Assembly: GCF_026410925.1 (NCBI RefSeq)
Contig: NZ_CP112972.1
Coordinates: 2,170,001-2,234,000 of the forward strand
DNA length: 64,000 bases
From: Halovenus salina
GTDB lineage: Archaea > Halobacteriota > Halobacteria > Halobacteriales > Haloarculaceae
Reading direction: 5' to 3'
Part shown: positions 54,746 through 63,300 of the stretch, piece by piece
Position numbering within the stretch: the stretch's first letter is position 1
How the letters are laid out: every line of letters starts with the position of its first letter
The notes under the pieces: model-generated
Databases searched by the model: none
What the model was told of the DNA's origin: nothing
The model's input: only the letters and a program-made list of their open reading frames with translations
Made by a program: the position numbers and the translations under genes

Positions 54746-55924
54746 ATGATAGTCCGTAGGGGATCCCACACGAAGCAAATCGCAAAGTCATTTTTTCCAT
54801 ACGTACGGTCCGGGTTGGAGACTCTTCTTTCACATAACGCAGTATCACGCTCCGAGCTTCAATCTAAGTTTGAACAAAATGGTAGCTTCATTGAATATGA
54901 TCAAGAACGGACGTTTACTGTCACTGAGCCAAAGGCATATAATACCTGGATTGAAGAAATGGACCGAATGAAAGGAGAACACCGAATTTCCAAGCCATTT
55001 GTTGGTGTGCTATCCGATGTGACATTAGTTGGGTCTCATCCTTTTGTCTTATATGAAGGAGAATATGTGAAAGAGAGTTCTGTTAAACCAACAATTCAGA
55101 CTTTGAATTTTATAAATTCCTTATCTAACACACCTAAGCGAATCATTGGTAAAAATAATACAAAGCAAGAGATTGATGTGGCTTGTCTTTTACACCATAG
55201 TTGGGTAGATGGTTATTTTCATTGGATTGCAGAGACTATCACACGACTAGAAGGTGTAAAAGAATATGAAGAAAGAACAAATAGTAGCCCAAAATTAATT
55301 CTTGGTCCTAATTTGAATGATTTTCAGCGTGAGACATTAAATCTGCTTGGGTATAGTGACAATGATCTCATACAATGGACATCTGCGTATGGTAAAGTAA
55401 AAAAGTTAGTAATTCCCACCTTACGGAGAGAAATAAATCCGAAGATACCCTCACCTTTCGCTTATCACTGGATTCGTGAACAGCTCAGAAATAAATGTAT
55501 GGAACACGTGAATACATCTAAGTTCTCAAATAGAGTATATATTTCAAGAGATGACGCAGAAGAACGGAGGGTTGTAAATGAAAGTGAAGTTATGAAAACT
55601 CTCAACGGATACGGGTTTGAGAAGTATATACTTTCAAATATGTGTGTGGCAGAAATAATCGCGTTGTTTGCACAAGCTGATGTTATTGTAGGGCCTCATG
55701 GAGCAGGACTAACTGATATAATCTATACGGAAGATGTTGCAGTTATCGAATTCCACCCAGAAGATAGGTTAAACGGTGTATATTTTATGATAACAGAACA
55801 ACTAAATGGATGGTATGGATACTTGCTGTGTGCATCTAAAAGTAAAAAAACGAATGATATTGTTGTAAATGTGGACGAACTTGAAGAAGTTTTAATAGCA
55901 GCTATAGACCGCAAGCACGATTGA
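54746..55924 (+). CDS. Glycosyltransferase family 61 (DUF563-like)
   Basis: A 392-aa protein. The C-terminal half has the family signature: RVYISRDDAEERRVVNESEV, LSNMCVAEIIALFAQADVIV, then GPHGAGLTDIIYTEDVAVIE and FHPEDRL. The middle carries HHSWVDGYFHWIAETITRLE, also typical (family members have a D-x-FHWI-like block). Such enzymes transfer sugars such as xylose or GlcNAc; the donor here is unknown. No signal peptide. AT-rich and out of character with the backbone. The start MIVRRGSHTKQIAKSFFPYV has an AT-rich promoter-like region about 25-35 bp upstream. Confidence 0.82.
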   Translation: MIVRRGSHTKQIAKSFFPYVRSGLETLLSHNAVSRSELQSKFEQNGSFIEYDQERTFTVTEPKAYNTWIEEMDRMKGEHRISKPFVGVLSDVTLVGSHPFVLYEGEYVKESSVKPTIQTLNFINSLSNTPKRIIGKNNTKQEIDVACLLHHSWVDGYFHWIAETITRLEGVKEYEERTNSSPKLILGPNLNDFQRETLNLLGYSDNDLIQWTSAYGKVKKLVIPTLRREINPKIPSPFAYHWIREQLRNKCMEHVNTSKFSNRVYISRDDAEERRVVNESEVMKTLNGYGFEKYILSNMCVAEIIALFAQADVIVGPHGAGLTDIIYTEDVAVIEFHPEDRLNGVYFMITEQLNGWYGYLLCASKSKKTNDIVVNVDELEEVLIAAIDRKHD

Positions 55925-56031
55925 TAAATATAATCGTTTCCTGAATATATATATATATATATTGTATTAATTTTGATCTATTAACAACTACTCTGGAACC
56001 GTCTAGTTAGTGATACGGTGGTAGTGACTCG
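55925..56031. other. AT-rich spacer with an AT dinucleotide run
   Basis: About 18 bp of alternating at near 55946-55964 between the glycosyltransferase and the MITE-like element. No gene. Confidence 0.5.
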
Positions 56032-56481
56032 ATGGAAACGCTGCTATACCATGAGAACGTGAACCAAGACATGGGGCGCACGAGACCGATATCTGAACCG
56101 TGCCATCGAGCACGTGGTAGTGACTGGTCCATGCGCGAAGGGAGCCGAATCATGGGCGCTACAGCTCGACTGCCGCCGACAGCGGCAGTCGAGAAAGCCC
56201 GAATAGGTGCATCTCTGGTTCGCGCACTACCGCCCCGAGTCACGAGATCGTGATCCCGACGGTGAAGGATACTGAGTGCGGACAGAGACGAGGGAGCTGA
56301 GGGCCGCCGATCCGAGCGGCCCTCAGCGGCCGGCGCGGGTCTGGTGAGCCACTGCTTTCGCCAGACAGCGACCGCACCGCATCACGATATGGACCGCCTG
56401 TCGGCTGTGGCGATAGTAGATTCCAAGACGGCGTAACTATTTTATCGAAAACGGTGGTTTGTGTAGGTAGCAGCGTTTCCA
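56032..56481. mobile_element. MITE-like non-coding element
   Basis: 450 bp bounded by the 15-bp inverted repeat atggaaacgctgcta (perfect at both ends). No frame inside looks like a transposase. It contains two strong hairpins: 56166-56194 (arms ctcgactgccgc/gcggcagtcgag) and 56299-56328 (arms ctgagggccgc/gcggccctcag). It is presumably moved in trans by an unrelated full-length IS. No target duplication was found. Confidence 0.6.
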
Positions 56482-56483
56482 TA

Positions 56484-56590
56484 GGTGTTCAGATAAGCTG
56501 ATTCCATGCGAAGCTGAATGATTTGAGCCAGTCGTCAGCTGTTTCTTGTTTGGCGTGAATAAAACAGTTTGAAAACGAAGATGTTCTGCG
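56484..56590 (-). mobile_element. IS6-family element, 3' end only
   Basis: gtgttcagataagctgattc and the next 80 bp are the reverse complement of the end of the element at 21933-22630 (AWNQLI region), fused to the IS66-like remnant. Confidence 0.7.
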
Positions 56591-56609
56591 TTTTATTCCA
56601 CGAGTACGT

Positions 56610-58041
56610 ATTTACCCTGAGAACGCAACCGCTGGCACGGTCTGAGCCCGTGGGATCATCTTGTTGTCTCGGGAAACTCGTCTGAGTTCTTGGTAGGGAT
56701 TGCGTCCCTGCTGTCGCTAGGTCGCCAGCAGGGACAGCAACGTCTCGTGAACAAACATTCCTCGGTCATTCCGAAGCGTTCTGATGACTTTCCGGAGTAC
56801 TACCGGTTCACGAAGCGCGTTTTCGGCGGAGTTATTCGTTGGGGAGACCGCTGGCTCACCGAAAGGTGAGCCAGTGGCCGAGACCTCCTTCGACTTTCCC
56901 GAGCAGTGTTGCCACTGGTCCGTCGGGAACTGACCGCTTAATCAACGATTCAAGCTCTCTTCGTGCCACACGCTGGAGTTCTGCCCGCTCACGTATTGTC
57001 AAGTCGCTCTCCAATCGGGTCTGGAGAGCGACGTACAGTTGCTTAAGAGAACGGTAGATCGGTACGCCTTCTGCGTGCTGTTCAGCGACATCTTCCGCCT
57101 CCCGGAGAATATGCGCCCAGCACCGCTGTAGGTTGCTACTGAAGTCCGGATACGCTGTCCAGCCGTCACAAACGACAGTTCCCGCGACTCGCCGAGGACT
57201 TCTGCGGGAACATCACTGCCCCGTGTCTCTCTGACCGCGTACAGCGTGTGTTCGTCGGTTCGGAACGTCCAGATCCACGCTTGCTCGCCGTCACGTTTGA
57301 TCCCTGTTTCGTCGATGTGGACCACGTCGGCTTGCTTGATTTGCTGGCGGATCTGCTCGTACTCACAGCGACCAGCGCGCGCAGCGCGCTCGGTCGCGTG
57401 CCACGCCGACGCTCCCGAAAGCTCCAGATCATGGAGTTGCTCGAAGCGGTCGGCAATCTTCCGGTAGGGAAGCCGACAATCGTACCGGGAAAGAGCTGCT
57501 TGGGCAATGACGTTCACCCAGAACTGCCCTTCATCAGGGCAGTCGGGGTGAGAGGCGACAGTCTTCGTTCCGCAAGAGTTACACTCGTAGCGGTAGCGAT
57601 TGTACTGTGTCACCTCTGGTGGCTGTGGATCGGGTGTCTCCTCGACGAGTCGGGGGCAGATGCCCGCCGACTCGTCAAATTCGTCGCCACACTTTGGACA
57701 ACAGTCGCAAGTGACCTTGATTTCCTGATCTGGGTCAGGTGTGGTCCGCCACTCTGGCTCATGTCCGGGTTACGACCCGGCGAACCACCGTCAGTCCGTG
57801 GTTGTTCGTCGTCCTCGTCTCCGCCAGACGAGGACGACTCTTCTTCGGTAGATTGGTCCTTGCTCGGTGGTGTATGCGGTCCCTCATACCACCGAAGCTT
57901 GGCTTTCAGCCGCTTGTTCTCTTCACGGAGCTTCTCGCTTTCCTCTTCGAGCGCAGTCAGACGCTCAAGGATTTCCTCCTTAGTGGGCTCCAAGGATGTC
58001 ATAGACCGGCGAGACGGGATGGTCTCGAACCGCGAGACCAT
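56610..58041 (-). pseudogene. IS66-family transposase, frameshifted
   Basis: Read leftward, three frames add up to one IS66 protein. First comes a leucine-zipper start (EPTKEEILERLTALEEESEK and KLRWYEGPHTPPSKD). The central domain includes the Zn-binding CNSCGTKT and DVVHIDETGIKRDGEQAWIW (catalytic D). The C-terminal part is ENALREPVVLRKVIRTLRND (catalytic E) and LATWRQQGRNPYQELRR. Frame breaks occur near 57740, 57610 and 57165. It has no intact accessory genes. Confidence 0.8.
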
Positions 58042-58182
58042 CCCTCAGAAGCCTGGTTCCTCGCCCGGCACATCTTGATCTACGATACCGGTAGATTTCC
58101 ATCTACGAGAGACTGGCGAAATCGTTACAGGGGTAAACACGCACAGTTTCCCGAGACCACCTTCGTTCCAGCGTGTCGCCCA

Positions 58183-58365
58183 TCAACTTCCTGTTCCTCC
58201 TGACTTTCCAACCTTATCGGCAGCGTCAGCCAGCGTTGCGCCCTTGTAGAGACGTTTGATGAAGGTGAGCTGCTTGCTCACCTTCTCATCAGCCGTTTCA
58301 GTAAGGAGACGATCAAGATCGGCTTGACTCACATGCGGCACAATCTCTTTCTCCCGGCCAGTCAT
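58183..58365 (-). pseudogene. IS630-type transposase, N-terminal remnant
   Basis: 60 residues, MTGREKEIVPHVSQADLDRL and on to LYKGATLADAADKVGKS, matching the helix-turn-helix opening of haloarchaeal IS630-like transposases. The catalytic part is absent. Confidence 0.5.
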
Positions 58366-58396
58366 GTCATCAACATCAACGACTATTTCCTTCGTA

Positions 58397-59001
58397 TCTT
58401 CGCTGAAGCACTACAGGGCGTTTGCCGTCCGCCTGCATTTGGCGGGATTGTCGTTCAGAGAAACAGCAGCGATTCTACGGCTGTTAGACGTAGATCGCTC
58501 GCATCAGGCAGTCTGGCAGTGGAAAGAACGGCTGGCTGACAGCGCCCTTGACCCGCGTCGGCGTCCGACGCGGGTCCAGTAGACGAAACCGCTGTCAAAA
58601 TCGGCGGTGAGTGGCAGTGGGTGTACGCTGCCATCGACGTGGAAACAAAGTTATTGCTCGATATTGCTGTGTTCAACCGTCATGGCACTGATCCAGCTGC
58701 AGCGTTTCTACATGGGCTCACCGAGAAACACGATGTCGAAAACGCCGTGTTTCTGTTCGATGGCCACGGCTACTTGACTGCCCTCTCCCGGCTCGGATTG
58801 GGCGGTCGGCCCGACTATTCGACGCGAACCCTCCTCGAAAAATGGGTTCACACCCTCAAAATGCGCACCGACCGCTTCTATACGTCATGGGTGGGTAGTC
58901 GGGCTGTCGTCATGTGGTGGCTTCACCAGTTTCAGCACTATTACAACCATCACAGACCGCATCAATCACTCGACGGCAACACACCAACGGAGGTTATCTA
59001 G
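58397..59001 (+). pseudogene. IS6-family transposase (second type), frameshifted
   Basis: The N-terminal part LHLAGLSFRETAAILRLLDV...AVWQWKERLADS ends at a frame change near 58580. The second part (DETAVKIGGEWQWVYAAIDV, FDGHGYLTALSRLGLGG and EKWVHTLKMRTDRFYTSWVG) runs to 59001. DDE residues are DETAVKI, VFLFDGHGY (position usually D) and LLEKWVHTLKMR (E). The frameshift follows directly after an in-frame hairpin (58550-58576, arms gacccgcgtcg/cgacgcgggtc). Confidence 0.8.
58550..58576 (+). repeat. In-frame hairpin beside a frameshift
   Basis: gacccgcgtcg, loop gcgtc, cgacgcgggtc; the reading frame of the transposase changes immediately after it. Confidence 0.85.
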
Positions 59002-59028
59002 GCAGTGCCACTACCCTAATGATGTAAT

Positions 59029-59964
59029 TTACATAATGGCTTGTTCGTATAGTTTAATAATACGTTTTCCCATGCGTTCAAGACTCATATCTTGTACGTT
59101 AGCACGACCATCTGAGGGCTCGCCTGTTTCTAAGATTTCTAATAACGATTCAATTAATTCTGATCCGTTTTGACAGACAGCAGATTGTTTAACCCCGGAT
59201 AGTCTTTCACCTACATCGCCTACATCTGTCGAAACGACTGGTGTGTTACAGGCCATTGCTTCTTTGACTGTGTTAGGAGAACCTTCCCGGTTAGATGTCA
59301 ACAGGAGTGCGTCAGCGGCATTCATATACGTTGGGACTTCATCATGGTTCACATCATACACGGTTTGCAAGTGTACTCTCTCGGAATGCCTTTTGTTGAC
59401 AGCTTTTACGACGCGTTCAGCTAATGGATAATTTTTCACTGATCTTGAGGGATGGTACGGAAACAAGACGTGTTTCGTTGATGAGTCCCAGCCTACCGAC
59501 TGCTGAGCGTTGGTTTGAGGGCACGGTCTAAATTGCTCCATATCAATCCCTGATGGGATTATATGCACGTCTCCACTTAATTCATCACGCATCTCCTCAC
59601 TTCTAACGATGACTTCTTGGCAATATTTAGTACAGTGTTTCACGAATAGTCCGTACTCACCACTAAGATCAGACCCCCAGAGGGTGAGGACAATCGGCCG
59701 GTTGGGTTGTGCTATAGCAAAAGGCGCAGTGAGTCCAAAATTTGCGTGAACGAGATCATAGTCACTAAATGATTTACGAAACACTGTGGGGTACATTCTT
59801 AAATAATCAGAAACAGTTCGTGTGCTTTCTTGTCTGACACCGTGGTTGTGACTTTGTTTACGGGGAGAAACATGAGTGAAATTAATCCCATGTGACTCAA
59901 GAACCTCAATCTGTTTCTGATAAAAAGGAGCATAGCGATTAGCTACTAGGGACAATACCTTCAT
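59029..59964 (-). CDS. Glycosyltransferase, family 4 (group 1)
   Basis: A 311-aa GT-B enzyme. N-terminal domain: MKVLSLVANRYAPFYQKQIE, VLTLWGSDLSGE. C-terminal nucleotide-sugar domain: VLFPYHPSRSVKNYPLAERV and YMNAADALLLTSNREGSPNT followed by VKEAMACNTPVVSTDVGDVG with the conserved E-x(7)-E pattern. It is shorter than the usual 360-380 aa but complete in motifs. It is the last gene of the minus-strand glycan cluster and probably adds a sugar to the growing lipid-linked oligosaccharide. 97 bp separate it from the epimerase upstream. Confidence 0.85.
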   Translation of the reverse strand: MKVLSLVANRYAPFYQKQIEVLESHGINFTHVSPRKQSHNHGVRQESTRTVSDYLRMYPTVFRKSFSDYDLVHANFGLTAPFAIAQPNRPIVLTLWGSDLSGEYGLFVKHCTKYCQEVIVRSEEMRDELSGDVHIIPSGIDMEQFRPCPQTNAQQSVGWDSSTKHVLFPYHPSRSVKNYPLAERVVKAVNKRHSERVHLQTVYDVNHDEVPTYMNAADALLLTSNREGSPNTVKEAMACNTPVVSTDVGDVGERLSGVKQSAVCQNGSELIESLLEILETGEPSDGRANVQDMSLERMGKRIIKLYEQAIM

Positions 59965-60061
59965 TTTTTAATTTGTTGACATGCATTCATTGAAGATCCA
60001 ACCAATATCGTTGCTGAGACAGAACGCAAACACGTAAGTATCATGCATTTGTGAGTCCTTG

Positions 60062-61132
60062 TCATTCCGCTGCTCGCTCAGCAAGTACTTCTACTATCTG
60101 TTTAGCAGCAGTTCCATCACCGTAAGGCGCTGGTTTCTCTTCTGGACGAGAGTTTATCTGTAATTCCTGTTCGATTACTTCATTATCGGCACCCACTAAC
60201 ACGTTCCATCCACTTGCGACTGTCTCAACCCACTCCGTCTCCTCACGCATCGTCACGCAGGGAGTATCGAGGAAGAACGCCTCCTTCTGGACGCCGCCCG
60301 AGTCCGTTGCAACCCGCTGTGCTCCGTCAAGCAACCGAACGAAATCCAGATAACCGACTGGGTTGATGACTTCGAGCTCTGCCCTTGCACGTTTCCAGAG
60401 ATCATATTCGCGCAACCGCTGCTCAGTCCGTGGATGAACCGGTAATACCACCGGCAGCGGGCTGTTGGTGAGACCATCGAGAATCTCCGTCAGATTCGTT
60501 CGGTTGTCAGTGTTGCCGGCCCGGTGCACCGTTGAGAGGATGAAATCGTCTTCCTCGTAGCCGAGATCATCAAGCACCGTCGACTCCTCCTGAGCCACCT
60601 CACGAGCCCACAGAATCGAGTCGTACATCACGTCTCCGACGACGTGAACTCCCTCTGTGATTCCCTCTGATGCGAGCGTCTCTGCCGCCGAGTCACTCGG
60701 GGGGAACAACAGATTCGATGCATGGTCAGTCAGTATCCGATTTATTTCTTCAGGCATCTCCCGGTTGTAACTCCGGAGTCCAGCTTCGACGTGAGCAACC
60801 ACCGGATCAAGTTTTGAAGACGCAATCGCACCCGCGAGCGTCGAGTTCGTATCGCCATAGAGTAGAACCGCATCCGGTTCTTCGGTCTCGAGAACGTGTT
60901 CAATCTCCATGAGCATAGAACCAGTTTGACGACCGTGGGTATCAGAACCAATCCCGAGATTGAAATCTGGCTCAGGGATGCCCAGTTCTTCGAAGAATAT
61001 CTCAGAGAGTTCCTTGTCGTAATGTTGCCCCGTGTGGACGAGTATTTCGTCGTGACGGTCTCGAAGCACACGTGAGACAGCGAAGGCTTTGATGAACTGT
61101 GGTCGAGCTCCAACGACTGTTAGCACACGCAT
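60062..61132 (-). CDS. wecB: UDP-N-acetylglucosamine 2-epimerase (non-hydrolysing)
   Basis: A 356-aa enzyme that converts UDP-GlcNAc to UDP-ManNAc. Family motifs are complete: VVGARPQFIKAFAVSRVL at the N-terminus, LVHTGQHYDKELSEIFFEEL, VLLYGDTNSTLAGAI, VAHVEAGLRSYNREMPEEIN, and VATDSGGVQKEAFFLDTPCV. The start ATG overlaps the stop of DUF354 by one base (TAATG), so it is translationally coupled. With the dehydrogenase three genes upstream it would yield UDP-ManNAcA, a sugar nucleotide used in archaeal surface glycans. Confidence 0.93.
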   Translation of the reverse strand: MRVLTVVGARPQFIKAFAVSRVLRDRHDEILVHTGQHYDKELSEIFFEELGIPEPDFNLGIGSDTHGRQTGSMLMEIEHVLETEEPDAVLLYGDTNSTLAGAIASSKLDPVVAHVEAGLRSYNREMPEEINRILTDHASNLLFPPSDSAAETLASEGITEGVHVVGDVMYDSILWAREVAQEESTVLDDLGYEEDDFILSTVHRAGNTDNRTNLTEILDGLTNSPLPVVLPVHPRTEQRLREYDLWKRARAELEVINPVGYLDFVRLLDGAQRVATDSGGVQKEAFFLDTPCVTMREETEWVETVASGWNVLVGADNEVIEQELQINSRPEEKPAPYGDGTAAKQIVEVLAERAAE

Positions 61133-62223
61133 TATTGAACCACATCCTCGTGATCACGGATTATTTTTTCGACCCCATTCCTGTCCGCAGCCGCGAATCT
61201 CTTCGTGATGTCAAGTATGACCTCAGTCAAATTTACCTTGTCAGACAGATACTCATTACGACGTGACCTCCACTCGTTCTGTATTGATGGTTCTTCCAGT
61301 ATTTCTCGTGCCTGTTCAAGGACATTGTCAAACTCGGCTAGATTGAAAATTAAGCTATTCTCTTCCAGGTTCTTGAAGTTCCCCATATCTGACTCGCCGA
61401 CAAATGAGTTCGATCGAATTGCTGGCGTGCCAAGGAATGCAGCCTCTGTCACGATGGTTTGTGTATCAGCAACTAGCAGACTTGCATTCGCGAGTGCATC
61501 GTGCATTAACGCGGGATGGAGATGGAATTTCTGACCGTCAACTGTACTGAAATCGAGTATATCACTTTCGTCGGAAACGAACACTGTTGCATATTGGCTT
61601 AGTTCATCAATCAGTTGTTCTTTTTGTCCTCGACTGAATCCTGCATGAGCAACGTCATGGTGGGAGCCGAAGGCGTTGAACCGTAAAATTACATACGGGT
61701 CTCCCGAGACACCAAGCTCGTCATGGATGTTCTCAGTACCCGGCTCGTAAATATCTGGATGTAGATAGGCAGTCTCTTTGAATCCACGGAAATAATAGTG
61801 GTTATTTCCGAGATCCTTCTGGAACGCATGTGGAGTTAAGAATATATTGGTGAACGGTTTGGACACTGTGTGGTCAAGTGATGTGGGCTCAGAGTCGAGG
61901 ATTGAGACGACTGGTGTTCGTGTCACTGCGCCCGCAAACGCTGAATATGCACCCATGCCGAAGATCAAATCGGGGTCGTAACTTCGTGCCTTTCTAAAAA
62001 TATTGGTAAAATGGGTAGGCAGGTTTCTGGCTAACGAAAACTTCGCAGTGCCACATCCCCCGTACAGCTCGTACTCGACGTCTTCGTAATCAAGCAATTC
62101 TTTGGTACATCCGTAATCTCTCGCCAGAGCCAGAGTAGAGTGTTGTGTCTCTTCAAGTGACCTAATAGTGTTTTTATAAAGATGGACGTGTGCCGGTGTG
62201 TTAGTGAAGAATAAATAATTCAT
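61132..62223 (-). CDS. DUF354 family protein (glycosyltransferase-like)
   Basis: A 363-aa protein. MNYLFFTNTPAHVHLYKNTI at the N-terminus, FGMGAYSAFAGAVTRTPVVS, SDESDILDF and SLLVADTQTIVTEAAFLGTP are the DUF354 blocks. The family is related to the GT-B fold of the epimerase and glycosyltransferases and is regularly found beside wecB in archaeal glycan clusters; the reaction is not established. The stop overlaps the wecB start by one base. 63 bp separate it from the family-2 glycosyltransferase upstream. Confidence 0.85.
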   Translation of the reverse strand: MNYLFFTNTPAHVHLYKNTIRSLEETQHSTLALARDYGCTKELLDYEDVEYELYGGCGTAKFSLARNLPTHFTNIFRKARSYDPDLIFGMGAYSAFAGAVTRTPVVSILDSEPTSLDHTVSKPFTNIFLTPHAFQKDLGNNHYYFRGFKETAYLHPDIYEPGTENIHDELGVSGDPYVILRFNAFGSHHDVAHAGFSRGQKEQLIDELSQYATVFVSDESDILDFSTVDGQKFHLHPALMHDALANASLLVADTQTIVTEAAFLGTPAIRSNSFVGESDMGNFKNLEENSLIFNLAEFDNVLEQAREILEEPSIQNEWRSRRNEYLSDKVNLTEVILDITKRFAAADRNGVEKIIRDHEDVVQ

Positions 62224-62286
62224 TGTTTATTTATATTATGTTATTTGTATTCGGCTCATACAACATTTCGATTTACCGATAGACCA

Positions 62287-63300
62287 TCATAAGTTGTTTG
62301 GTTCTTGCCTACTATCATCTTGATGGTAATAAAAATTTTTTATCATGTTTGAAATTTGATTAAGTAGTAATCCGGTAAACAAACTCAGAGCACCAAGCAA
62401 AATCCAAAAGCCACTCAACAGTGCTCTCCACTGGTAGAATGCTTCCGTTGACTGGTACAGCAAAGCAGTATGGACGGCAAGTAGACTCCCGGTGACTAAC
62501 AGTAGTAGTCCCGGAACACCAAAAAAGACAAGCGGATGTCTGTCTCGGATGAGTTGGATAACAAATACAAGAACGCTTAATCCATGTCTAAGTGGATTGT
62601 GGGTCTGACCGTCAACTCCCTCGTACCTAACATCAATTGGTACTTCCTTGATAGAGAGATTATGGTCTCCTGCAGTGGAAATCATTTCACTTTCGATACC
62701 CATTCCATCTGTCCGAACGTTCATACGTGAAATCGCAGACGGAGACAACGCTCGGAACCCGCTTTGTGTATCAGTCAGGTGTGTACTCGCCGATCCTGTC
62801 GTTGCGATGTCCAGCACCTTCTGGCCGCATCGTCGATATAACGGTGTCTCTGTTTTCTGTTGGTCGAGGTATCGGCTTCCAACAGCGATCTCACATTCTC
62901 TTTTCAAAACTGGATTTACAACATCTGGAATATCCTCGGGAAGATGTTGTCCATCTCCGTCAAGTAGAACGAGTGCACCGATATCATTATCCGCCTCACG
63001 AATATACGAGAGGATTGTTCGTACTGTTGCCCCCTTGCCTTTGTTTTCTTCATGCTCGATAACGTGCGCACCAGTTTGACGTGCAATTTCGGCTGTGTTA
63101 TCGTCACTTCCATCGTCGACAACGACAACTTCATCAGCATACGACTGACTACCAAGAACAACACTTCCGATACCAACTTCTTCGTTGTAGGCAGGTATCC
63201 CAACTACCACAGAGGACTCTTGCAAGAGAGGCATCTTCGACTCTGACGTCGCCTCGTTCTTTGGTTCACTATTTTTTCTGATACTCATGTTTAGATTCAC
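62287..63300 (-). CDS. Family 2 glycosyltransferase with C-terminal membrane helices
   Basis: A 337-aa GT-A enzyme like dolichol-phosphate sugar synthases. VVVGIPAYNEEVGIGSVVLG opens the nucleotide domain, VVVVDDGSDDNTAEIA and LVLLDGDGQHLPEDI carry the metal-binding acids, and two membrane helices lie near residues 258-280 and 293-318. It starts at GTG 63300, whose GTGA overlaps the dehydrogenase stop; an ATG 12 bp in (63288) is an alternative. It probably loads a sugar on dolichyl phosphate at the membrane. Confidence 0.88.
   Translation of the reverse strand: MNLNMSIRKNSEPKNEATSESKMPLLQESSVVVGIPAYNEEVGIGSVVLGSQSYADEVVVVDDGSDDNTAEIARQTGAHVIEHEENKGKGATVRTILSYIREADNDIGALVLLDGDGQHLPEDIPDVVNPVLKRECEIAVGSRYLDQQKTETPLYRRCGQKVLDIATTGSASTHLTDTQSGFRALSPSAISRMNVRTDGMGIESEMISTAGDHNLSIKEVPIDVRYEGVDGQTHNPLRHGLSVLVFVIQLIRDRHPLVFFGVPGLLLLVTGSLLAVHTALLYQSTEAFYQWRALLSGFWILLGALSLFTGLLLNQISNMIKNFYYHQDDSRQEPNNL

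Noticed and set aside
55946..55964. AT dinucleotide run as a functional repeat
   Set aside because: Short and in an AT-rich spacer; no sign of function.
56032..56253. 73-aa plus-strand frame in the MITE-like element
   Set aside because: It begins inside the terminal repeat, is low in hydrophobic residues, and has no family resemblance; probably chance.
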